Shown here piece by piece: positions 6,076 to 11,792 of a stretch of 11,792 nt of DNA. The translations under genes and the position numbers were made by a program. Every line of letters starts with the position of its first letter. Position 1 is the first letter of the stretch. The stretch is from Actinomycetes bacterium (GTDB lineage Bacteria; Actinomycetota; Actinomycetes; Actinomycetales; Cellulomonadaceae), in contig JAEYXM010000138.1 of NCBI GenBank assembly GCA_023428465.1, positions 1-11,792 on the forward strand, in the 5' to 3' direction. The notes below the pieces were generated by a model. That model saw nothing but the letters and a program-made list of their open reading frames with translations. It was not told the DNA's origin and ran no database searches.

Positions 6076-6614
6076 CGTGTGCTCCTCTCGAGAACGGCTT
6101 CGGTCGTGACGGTGTCGGCAAGCTCGTCGGCGACGGGGCCCAGGTGGGCCTCGAGGGCGCGGACGCCGTCACTCAGGTAGCGCTTGGCGGTCCCGACGGT
6201 GAACCCGAGGGTGTCGGCGATCTCGGCGATCGGAAGGTCCTCGTAGTACCGCAGGACGATGCAGGTGCGTTGCCGCGGGCTCAGCCGGGCGAGCGCCTGC
6301 GCGATGTCGAGGCGGTCGCCGACCGGCTCGGCCGGCCCGGCGTCGTCGGGCACTGCGAACAGGTGCCGGACCGCGCGCCACCGGCCCTGGACGCGGAACC
6401 CGTCGATCGTGGTCGTGGCGATCGCGCGCCGCACGTACGCCTCGGCGTTGGCGATGCTCAGGCCGGTGCGGCCGCGGCTGAACGCCTTGACGAGCGCGTC
6501 CTGGACCAGGTCCTCCGCCTGGTGCCAGTCCCCGCACAGCAGGTACGCGTACCGCACGAGCGCGGCCCCACGCTCCCGGGCGACGACGTCGAAGGCCCTC
6601 TCCCACTCGGCCAA
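6072..6614 (-). CDS. SigE-family ECF RNA polymerase sigma factor, cassette 3
   Basis: This 180-residue ECF sigma factor has region 2 at about 14-75 (RYAYLLCGDW, AEDLVQDALVKAF, AYVRRAI) and region 4 at about 105-155 (LSPRQRTCIVLRYYEDLPIAEIADTL, GTAKRYLSDGVRALE). The start is TTG at 6614. No ATG, GTG or other TTG lies between it and the in-frame TGA upstream, a GGGGGA precedes it by 7 bases, and the resulting MAEWERAF aligns with the starts of the two sister sigmas. The weak start codon and poor ribosome site suggest low basal expression. It is divergent from hppA. It should transcribe its own operon through the CAAC-N17-CGTC site upstream; other targets are unknown. Confidence 0.93.
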   Translation of the reverse strand: MAEWERAFDVVARERGAALVRYAYLLCGDWHQAEDLVQDALVKAFSRGRTGLSIANAEAYVRRAIATTTIDGFRVQGRWRAVRHLFAVPDDAGPAEPVGDRLDIAQALARLSPRQRTCIVLRYYEDLPIAEIADTLGFTVGTAKRYLSDGVRALEAHLGPVADELADTVTTEAVLERSTR

Positions 6615-6670
6615 GCGTCGTCCCCCGGTCTCTCGGTGCCGTGCCGGTCGTCGGTGCCGCGCACACCATC

Positions 6671-6697
6671 ATGACGTCGGGCGGGGGCAGAAGGTTG
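6671..6697 (-). promoter_or_regulatory. Putative ECF promoter of sigma gene 3
   Basis: On the minus strand, CAAC (6697-6694) and CGTCAT (6676-6671) are separated by 17 bases, about 57 bases before the TTG start. Both elements are the same as before sigma gene 2, and the spacing is the same in all three sites. Confidence 0.5.
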
Positions 6698-6732
6698 TGG
6701 CTCGGGGCCGAGGAGTTCGTGGCCCCTCGGGG

Positions 6733-6771
6733 TGCGGGGCGCGAGTGCGGGGCGGGAATGCGGGGCCGGAG
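6733..6771. repeat. Three 13-bp iterons upstream of hppA
   Basis: TGCGGGGC occurs at 6733, 6746 and 6759, an exact 13-base period, with each copy completed by a similar S-S-G-R-R tail. They lie in the divergent region between the sigma 3 promoter and the hppA promoter, ending 17 bases before the -35 box. They could be regulator binding sites, but GC-rich background repetition is also possible. Confidence 0.6.
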
Positions 6772-6788
6772 CAAGATCGTTCCGAGGA

Positions 6789-6816
6789 TTGCGGGACTCC
6801 TCGTCCCACGTAGACT
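6789..6816 (+). promoter_or_regulatory. Putative housekeeping promoter of hppA
   Basis: TTGCGG (6789-6794) and TAGACT (6811-6816) are separated by 16 bases, a reasonable match to the principal actinobacterial sigma consensus. The -10 box lies 68 bases before the hppA start. Confidence 0.5.
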
Positions 6817-6884
6817 GCGCTCTTCCGCGGCTTGTCCCGCTCGCTGCCGGTGATGAAGCCGGGTCACCTCGACAAGGAGGACGG

Positions 6885-9179
6885 ATGCCTGAGCTCGGGA
6901 CGTCGAGCCTCGTCACCGTCAGCGTCATCGCCGCCATCGCGGCCGCCTCGCTGGTCTTCGCCGTCGCGCTGCGCCGACAGGTGCTCGCCGCGCACGAAGG
7001 CACACCCCGCATGCAGCTCGTCGCGCAGGCCGTGCAGGAGGGCGCCGCGGCGTACCTCAACCGCATGCTGCGCACGCTCGTGCTGTTCGCCGCGGTGGTG
7101 TTCGGCCTGCTGTTCCTGCTGCCCGGCGACGCGGACATCCGCATCGGCCGGTCGATCTTCTTCGTGGTCGGCGCCGCCTTCTCGGCCGCGATCGGCTACC
7201 TCGGCATGTGGCTCGCGGTGCGCGCGAACGTGCGCGTCGCCGCGGCAGCCGGCGAGCCCGGCGGACGCGCGGAGGGCGCCTCCCTCGCGTTCCGCACCGG
7301 CGGCGTCGTCGGCATGTGCGTCGTCGGCCTCGGCCTGTTCGCAGCCGCGCTCGTCGTGCTCATCTACCGCGGCGACGCCCCGGCCGTGCTCGAGGGCTTC
7401 GGCTTCGGCGCCGCGCTCCTGGCGATGTTCATGCGCGTCGGCGGCGGCATCTTCACCAAGGCGGCGGACGTCGGCGCCGACCTCGTCGGCAAGGTCGAGC
7501 AGGGCATCCCCGAGGACGACGCGCGCAACCCCGCGACCATCGCCGACAACGTCGGCGACAACGTGGGCGACTGCGCCGGCATGGCCGCGGACCTCTTCGA
7601 GTCCTACGCGGTCACCCTCGTCGCCGCCCTCATCCTCGGCAAGGTCGCCTTCGGCGAGCAGGGCCTCGTCTTCCCGCTCATCGTCACGGCCGTCGGGGCC
7701 GTCACGGCCGCGCTCGGCGTCCTGCTCACCCGGATCCGGGGGAGCGAGAACGGCCTCACCGCGATCTACCGCGGCTTCTACCTGTCGGCGCTCGTCGGCG
7801 CCGTGCTGTCGGCCATCGCCGCGTTCATCTACCTGCCGGCCAGCTTCGGCGGCCTGCGCGGGGTCAGCGACGACCTCGCCGGCCACGTCGCGGACCCGCG
7901 CGTCGTCGCGACCCTCGCCGTGCTCATCGGCATCGTGCTGGCCGGCGTCATCCTGTGGGTCACCGGCTACTTCACGGGCACGACGTCGAAGCCCACCATC
8001 CACGTGGCGCGCACCTCGCTCACCGGCCCGGCGACCGTCGTCCTGTCCGGCATCGGCGTCGGGTTCGAGTCCGCCGTGTACACCGCCGGCATCATCGCGG
8101 CCGCCATCTGCGGCGTCTTCCTCATCTCGGGCGGCTCGATCATGCTCGCCCTGTTCCTCATCGCGCTCGCCGGCTGCGGCCTGCTCACGACCGTCGGCGT
8201 CATCGTCGCCATGGACACCTTCGGCCCCGTGAGCGACAACGCGCAGGGCATCGCCGAGATGTCCGGTGACATCGACGCCGCGGGCGCACAGGTGCTCACC
8301 GACCTCGACGCCGTCGGGAACACGACCAAGGCCATCACCAAGGGCATCGCGATCGCGACGGCGGTCCTCGCAGCCACCGCGCTCTTCGGCTCCTACGCCG
8401 ACGCCGTCCGGCAGGCCCTCCGCGGGCTCGGCGACGCGATCGACACGTCGGCCACCGCGGTCGCCATGGTGTCCTACGAGGTCATCTCGCCCATCACGCT
8501 CGTCGGCGTCATCCTCGGCGCCGCCACCGTGTTCCTGTTCTCCGGGCTCGCGATCGACGCCGTCACGCGCGCCGCCGGCGCCATCGTCTTCGAGGTGCGC
8601 CGCCAGTTCCGCGAGATGCCCGGCATCATGACCGGCCAGGACCGGCCGGACTACGGCAGGGTCGTCGACATCTGCACGCGCGACTCGCTGCGCGAGCTCG
8701 CGACGCCCGGCCTGCTCGCGGCGTTCGCACCCATCGCGGTCGGCTTCGGACTCGGCGTCGGCCCGCTCGCGGGCTTCCTCGCCGGGGCGATCGGGGCCGG
8801 CCTCCTCATGGCCGTGTTCCTCGCGAACGCCGGCGGCACCTGGGACAACGCGAAGAAGATCGTCGAGGACGGCCACTACGGCGGCAAGAACTCCGACGCG
8901 CACGCGGCGACCGTCATCGGCGACACCGTCGGTGACCCGTTCAAGGACACCGCCGGTCCGGCCATCAACCCGCTCATCAAGGTGATGAACCTCGTGGCGC
9001 TGCTCATCGCCCCGGCGGTCGTGCAGATGAGCCTCGCGCAGGACGCGAACCACGTCGCGCGCCTGGCCATCGCCATCGGCGCCGCAGGCGTCGCCTTCGG
9101 GGCCGTCATCGTGTCGCGGCTGCGCGCCGCGGCCGTCGACCGTGCGGGCCGCCTCGAGCGCGAGGCGCACCTGCTCTGA
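6885..9179 (+). CDS. hppA: Membrane-bound H+-translocating pyrophosphatase, K+-independent type
   Basis: This complete 764-residue polytopic membrane protein hydrolyses cytosolic pyrophosphate and uses the energy to pump protons outward. The substrate and Mg sites are all present: DVGADLVGKVE (195-205), the acidic loop with DNVGDNVGDCAGMAADLFE from 221, the C-terminal GGTWDNAKK (650-658), and GDTVGDPFKDTAGPA from 679. GNTTKAITKG places Lys482 and Thr485 where K+-dependent enzymes have Ala, the established mark of the K+-independent class. The ATG at 6885 has AAGGAGG just upstream; earlier in-frame starts lack a ribosome site and family similarity. It is transcribed alone, divergent from sigma 3 and convergent with a lipoprotein gene. 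It probably supports the proton gradient while removing biosynthetic PPi. Confidence 0.98.
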   Translation: MPELGTSSLVTVSVIAAIAAASLVFAVALRRQVLAAHEGTPRMQLVAQAVQEGAAAYLNRMLRTLVLFAAVVFGLLFLLPGDADIRIGRSIFFVVGAAFSAAIGYLGMWLAVRANVRVAAAAGEPGGRAEGASLAFRTGGVVGMCVVGLGLFAAALVVLIYRGDAPAVLEGFGFGAALLAMFMRVGGGIFTKAADVGADLVGKVEQGIPEDDARNPATIADNVGDNVGDCAGMAADLFESYAVTLVAALILGKVAFGEQGLVFPLIVTAVGAVTAALGVLLTRIRGSENGLTAIYRGFYLSALVGAVLSAIAAFIYLPASFGGLRGVSDDLAGHVADPRVVATLAVLIGIVLAGVILWVTGYFTGTTSKPTIHVARTSLTGPATVVLSGIGVGFESAVYTAGIIAAAICGVFLISGGSIMLALFLIALAGCGLLTTVGVIVAMDTFGPVSDNAQGIAEMSGDIDAAGAQVLTDLDAVGNTTKAITKGIAIATAVLAATALFGSYADAVRQALRGLGDAIDTSATAVAMVSYEVISPITLVGVILGAATVFLFSGLAIDAVTRAAGAIVFEVRRQFREMPGIMTGQDRPDYGRVVDICTRDSLRELATPGLLAAFAPIAVGFGLGVGPLAGFLAGAIGAGLLMAVFLANAGGTWDNAKKIVEDGHYGGKNSDAHAATVIGDTVGDPFKDTAGPAINPLIKVMNLVALLIAPAVVQMSLAQDANHVARLAIAIGAAGVAFGAVIVSRLRAAAVDRAGRLEREAHLL

Positions 9180-9220
9180 GGGCCGGCGGGCGAGGCGCAC
9201 CTGCTCCGAGGGTCGGCGGG
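9161..9220. repeat. 30-bp tandem duplication across the hppA stop codon
   Basis: Units 9161-9190 and 9191-9220 agree at 28 of 30 bases. The first holds the last codons and TGA of hppA; in the second the TGA is CGA. The 30-base period keeps the reading frame. The repeat fills most of the 52-base gap to the convergent lipoprotein gene, where I see no convincing terminator. Confidence 0.85.
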
Positions 9221-9231
9221 CGCTCCGGGCG

Positions 9232-9960
9232 CTACCTGCGGTGGAGCGTGACCGCGTAGGCGGACATGTCCATGCCCGGCGCCGACGGGGTGAGCACCGC
9301 GGTGTCGCCGGAGCACGTGTACGTGAAGGAGGCGTCCGCCTCCAGCGACGCGAGCAGGTCCGCGGTGTAGGTGCCCAGGTCCAGCTCGGTGCCGTCCAGG
9401 ACGTTCGAGATCTCCAGGGTCAGGCCGCTCGCGTCGATGTCGGACACCATGACCGTCGTGTCCGTGGCCGTGTAGCTCCCGCTGGTCGCGCCGTCGTACC
9501 GCGTGACGCTGACGAGCGTCTGGCCGCCCAGGTCCATGGTCGTGGTGACGACCTGGTTGTCGTAGGTGGTCGTCAGGCGGCCGTCGGCGTACACGGTGCT
9601 CGACCCCCCGGTCACCGACACGTCGAGCACGCTGCCCATGTCGCCGAGCGTGTCCTGCAGCGTCGCGACCTGGGAGTCCACGTCCGCCTCCCAGGCGCCC
9701 TCGAGGCAGGACGGCCCGTCGGACCCGCCGTCGCCGGACCCGCCGTCGCCGGACCCGCCGTCGTCGGACCCGCCGTCGTCCGGCGGGGTCGTCGGCGTTC
9801 GATCGGCCTTGGGAGCCTTCGTCTCCGCGGGGCGCTCGGTGACCGCCACAGCCTCCTCGGACCGATCGGGGTCGCAGCCGGCGAGGCCCAGCACGAGCCC
9901 GACGCCGAGAGCGCCCGCGGTCAGGGCCGCCGTCGTCCGGCGCGCGTGCGTGGTGCGCAA
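9232..9960 (-). CDS. Secreted lipoprotein with two-cysteine beta-rich domain, copy 1
   Basis: This 242-residue protein has a lipoprotein signal peptide: Arg-rich start, hydrophobic stretch 11-28, and lipobox LAGC with Cys29 as the lipidated residue. A flexible DDGGS/GDGGS linker (about 60-83) is encoded by 15-base tandem repeats. The mature domain runs from Cys85 (CLEGAWEAD) to Cys216 (YTCSGD..VLTP) and ends HRR; alternating hydrophobic and Thr/Ser residues suggest beta strands. The start is TTG at 9960, preceded by GGAGGAGG; no ATG or GTG fits. It is paralogous to the next gene upstream and has the same length. It should sit on the outer face of the membrane. The fold may be lipocalin-like, but I cannot name the family or a ligand. 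Confidence 0.85.
   Translation of the reverse strand: MRTTHARRTTAALTAGALGVGLVLGLAGCDPDRSEEAVAVTERPAETKAPKADRTPTTPPDDGGSDDGGSGDGGSGDGGSDGPSCLEGAWEADVDSQVATLQDTLGDMGSVLDVSVTGGSSTVYADGRLTTTYDNQVVTTTMDLGGQTLVSVTRYDGATSGSYTATDTTVMVSDIDASGLTLEISNVLDGTELDLGTYTADLLASLEADASFTYTCSGDTAVLTPSAPGMDMSAYAVTLHRR
9721..9780. repeat. Four 15-bp tandem repeats in the linker of lipoprotein 1
   Basis: Four consecutive 15-base units start at 9721, 9736, 9751 and 9766; the first two are identical, the last two differ from them by one base. They encode repeats of DGGSG or DGGSD. Being in frame, copy number can change without loss of the gene. Confidence 0.9.
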
Positions 9961-10058
9961 GGGTCCTCCTCCACGGCCAGGAGTGAGTCCCCTGCCCGTG
10001 CACCATGGTGACAGGACCCTGCGCGCCCCGGGAAAAGGTTCCACAGGGGGAGTCCGTG

Positions 10059-10077
10059 GGCCCGTCGGATCCGGGCC
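10059..10077 (-). terminator. Small hairpin after lipoprotein 2, possible terminator
   Basis: A 6-base perfect stem (10059-10064 with 10072-10077) and 7-base loop lie just past the lipoprotein 2 stop. The stem is GC-only and no T-run follows, so this is a weak call. The rest of the 125-base gap holds the lipoprotein 1 ribosome site and no clear promoter. Confidence 0.3.
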
Positions 10078-10085
10078 GGCCACAC

Positions 10086-10814
10086 CTACCGCCGCAGGAC
10101 CGTCACCATGCCCGAGGTGTCGACGCCCTCGACGACAGGCGTCAGCTCGAGCCGGTCCCCGCTGCACGTGTACCGCGACGAGCCACCCGCCTCGAAGCCC
10201 GAGCTGATCATCCCGTCGGCCCCGGGCACCGCGAGCTCCTGGCCGCCGACCCACGTCGTGTAGTCGATCGACAGGGCGGTGTCGTCGACGGCCTGGAACG
10301 TGACCGTGTCGTCCGTGACGTCGACCGTGCCCGTGAGCGTCCCGTCGAACGTCATGACCATGCGGACGTCCTGGCCCTGCATCGACCAGGTGACCTCCGT
10401 CGTCTGGGCGTCGTACTCCACGACCAGGTCGGAGCCGGCGAACGTCACGGTCGAGGAGCCGGTGACCGCGGCCGTCGCGCCGAGGTCGGACATGCCCGGG
10501 GCGCTCGTCGTGGCCGCGGCCGTCGCGGCGTTGTCCGCCGTCCACGTGCCCTCGACGCAGGACGCGCCCGCCGCCCCGGACGCGTCGCCGTCGCCGTCGC
10601 CGGGCTCGGTCGAGTCGCCCGCATCGTCACCCGCATCGGGTTCGGCGTCGCCGTCGGGGTCGTCGCCACCGTCGGTGGGGCCCGCAGTGGCGGTCGCGGG
10701 TGCGTCGGGTGCCGGCTCGTCGTCCCCGCCCGAGCACGCGCCCAAGGTGAGCACGAGCGTCGCGAGCAAGGCGATCGGGAGGGCGGACGGTGCGAGCGTG
10801 ATCGGTCGGCGCAT
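10086..10814 (-). CDS. Secreted lipoprotein with two-cysteine beta-rich domain, copy 2
   Basis: This 242-residue protein has a signal peptide with hydrophobic core 11-26 and lipobox LGAC, Cys27 being the lipidation site. A long acidic Asp/Gly/Pro linker (about 30-84) differs in sequence from that of copy 1. The mature domain starts at Cys86 (CVEGTWTAD), contains a GSSTV strand near 119 and Cys217 (YTCSGD.LELTP), and ends VLRR. These landmarks occur in the same order and at almost the same residue numbers as in copy 1, so the two genes are tandem paralogues. The ATG at 10814 has GGGGGAG 7 bases upstream; the upstream in-frame ATG at 10862 would bury the signal peptide. Function unknown; probably anchored outside the membrane and binding a small ligand or partner. 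Confidence 0.87.
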   Translation of the reverse strand: MRRPITLAPSALPIALLATLVLTLGACSGGDDEPAPDAPATATAGPTDGGDDPDGDAEPDAGDDAGDSTEPGDGDGDASGAAGASCVEGTWTADNAATAAATTSAPGMSDLGATAAVTGSSTVTFAGSDLVVEYDAQTTEVTWSMQGQDVRMVMTFDGTLTGTVDVTDDTVTFQAVDDTALSIDYTTWVGGQELAVPGADGMISSGFEAGGSSRYTCSGDRLELTPVVEGVDTSGMVTVLRR

Positions 10815-10980
10815 GATGGACTCCCCCTGATCTCCGAGGCGGCCATCGTGGCACGCAGGCACGGCAGTGGCCAGACGTGGACGTTCGCGGGCTGATCGGG
10901 CTCAACCGGACGCCCTGACCGGTCGACAAGACACCTGGGACCCCCCATGATCGGGGTCCGGCATCGACAGGGGAGGCTCG
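10815..10980. other. Divergent intergenic region, lipoprotein 2 / nuclease-like gene
   Basis: This 166-base gap must hold both promoters. The lipoprotein 2 ribosome site is at its left edge and GGGGAGG for the plus-strand gene at its right edge. A CAAC-N17-CGAC arrangement (10903-10927, plus strand) is a near match to the sigma promoter motif but lacks the GTC core. No other clear signal is seen. Confidence 0.4.
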
Positions 10981-11649
10981 ATGAAGGCTGGCGTCCGGCT
11001 GCGCGTGATGACGCTCAACATCCGCCAGCTCCGGGACGACCCGCGCGCCGTCGTCGAGGTGCTGCGCGACGAGGCGCCCGACGTCGTCGCCATCCAGGAG
11101 CCGCCGCGCACGCCCGTGGGACGGTGGCGGCTGCGCCGCGCGGCCGACGCCGCCGGGCTCGTACCCCTCGTGTCCGGCAAGGGCGCGCGCACGACGGCGC
11201 TGCTCGTGCGCCCCGGCCTGACGGCGAACCGGCCCTTCGCGAGGCGCCTGCCGTGGACCCCATGGCACACCCCGCGCGGGATCGCGGTCGCCGACGTCGA
11301 GGGCGTGCGCGTCATCAGCGTGCACCTCGGGCTGACCGCGCGGGATCGCGCCGCGCACCTCGTGCGGATCCTGCCCGTCGTACGGTCGGCGCCCGCCGGC
11401 GGCTGCATCGTCGCGGGCGACCTCAACGAGCTCCCCGGCGGCCCGTCCTGGCGGCGCCTCCTGCTGGACCTGCGCGACCTCACGCCGACGTCGGGCCCCA
11501 CCTACCCCGCGACCGGGCCGACCAAGCGCATCGACGCCATCCTCGGGAGCAAGGAGCTCGTCGGCTCCGGCGGCCGGGTCGTCGACTCGCCGGCCGCGCA
11601 CCGCGCCAGCGACCACCGACCCGTCGTCGTGGACGTGGTGCGCCCGTGA
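10981..11649 (+). CDS. Endonuclease/exonuclease/phosphatase family protein
   Basis: This compact 222-residue member of the EEP (DNase I-like) metal-dependent phosphodiesterase fold has its active-site residues in order: Asn13 in TLNIR, Glu40 in AIQEPP, His115 in SVHLG, Asp147 and Asn149 in GDLNE, Asp185 in RIDAIL, and Asp211-His212 in SDHRPV. It should cleave phosphodiester or phosphomonoester bonds with Mg; the natural substrate could be nucleic acid or a phosphorylated lipid or sugar. No signal peptide is visible, so it is likely cytosolic. The ATG at 10981 follows GGGGAGG by 4-5 bases. It overlaps the next gene as GTGA, suggesting a two-gene or longer operon. Confidence 0.93.
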   Translation: MKAGVRLRVMTLNIRQLRDDPRAVVEVLRDEAPDVVAIQEPPRTPVGRWRLRRAADAAGLVPLVSGKGARTTALLVRPGLTANRPFARRLPWTPWHTPRGIAVADVEGVRVISVHLGLTARDRAAHLVRILPVVRSAPAGGCIVAGDLNELPGGPSWRRLLLDLRDLTPTSGPTYPATGPTKRIDAILGSKELVGSGGRVVDSPAAHRASDHRPVVVDVVRP

Positions 11650-11792
11650 GCGAACCGCGCGTCGTCCCCGGCGTGCTCGAGGCGCTGCGGGAGGACCTCG
11701 CGGCCGTCGGCGTCGACGACCTCGAGGCGACCCTCGGGCCGGTCGCCGCCGCCGCGCTCGCGCGCGAGCAGCCGGTGCCCGCGCTCGTGGCC
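11646..11792 (+). CDS. Partial gene, probable class I methyltransferase N terminus
   Basis: An open frame of 49 codons starts at GTG 11646, overlaps the preceding stop as GTGA, and runs off the window. The visible protein is helical and Ala/Leu-rich: LEALREDLAAVGVDDLEATLGPVAAAALAREQPVPAL. This resembles the N-terminal helical domain of actinobacterial HemK/RlmG-like SAM-dependent methyltransferases as I remember them. The catalytic GxGxG and NPPY motifs would lie beyond the edge, so the assignment is tentative. Confidence 0.5.
   Translation, partial: MSEPRVVPGVLEALREDLAAVGVDDLEATLGPVAAAALAREQPVPALVA

Noticed and set aside
6864..9200. 778-codon minus-strand open frame opposite hppA
   Set aside because: Antisense frame created by the codon bias of hppA; its product is an Asp/Glu/Gly/Arg-rich string with no family features.
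10001..10010. CACCATGGTG palindrome upstream of lipoprotein 1
   Set aside because: Ten bases only and not repeated elsewhere in the window; no support as an operator.
10903..10927. CAAC-N17-CGAC before the nuclease-like gene as a fourth sigma-dependent promoter
   Set aside because: Spacing fits, but the -10 core is GAC rather than GTC; one mismatch in so short a motif is not convincing.

Overview
High-GC actinobacterial chromosome, roughly 70% G+C or more by eye. It has purine-rich Shine-Dalgarno sites, GTG and TTG starts, SigE-family ECF sigma factors and a K+-independent proton-pumping pyrophosphatase. A Cellulomonas-like or related micrococcalean actinomycete is my inference; nothing in the window fixes the genus.

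Left part (1-6697, all on the minus strand): three consecutive two-gene cassettes, each an ECF sigma factor followed by a single-pass membrane protein. Their spans are 6614-5176, 5025-3275 and 1955-163. In every cassette the sigma stop and the partner start overlap as ATGA. Each sigma gene is preceded by the same promoter-like layout, CAAC-N17-(C/T)GTC, which suggests autoregulation. The membrane partners share a basic cytosolic segment next to the membrane and a two-cysteine extracytoplasmic module, but lack the usual zinc anti-sigma motif. They look like atypical anti-sigma factors or sensors that diversified after duplication. The left edge holds the C-terminal end of another such membrane protein with no start of its own. 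Between cassettes 2 and 1 lie a short relic of a HAD phosphatase gene, an intact NADP/NAD-type SDR oxidoreductase, and a 71-bp palindrome flanked by C-rich and G-rich tracts.

Middle (6733-9220, plus strand): three 13-bp iterons and a housekeeping-type promoter lead into hppA, a complete 764-residue membrane pyrophosphatase. It hydrolyses PPi and pumps protons. A 30-bp tandem duplication covers its stop codon.

Right part: two paralogous minus-strand lipoproteins, both 242 residues, converge on hppA. A divergent plus-strand gene for an endonuclease/exonuclease/phosphatase-family enzyme overlaps the start of a gene that runs off the window and is probably a methyltransferase.

The most unusual content is the triplicated sigma/membrane-regulator array with its common promoter motif and divergent sensor domains. 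No tRNA, rRNA, CRISPR array or insertion sequence was seen.
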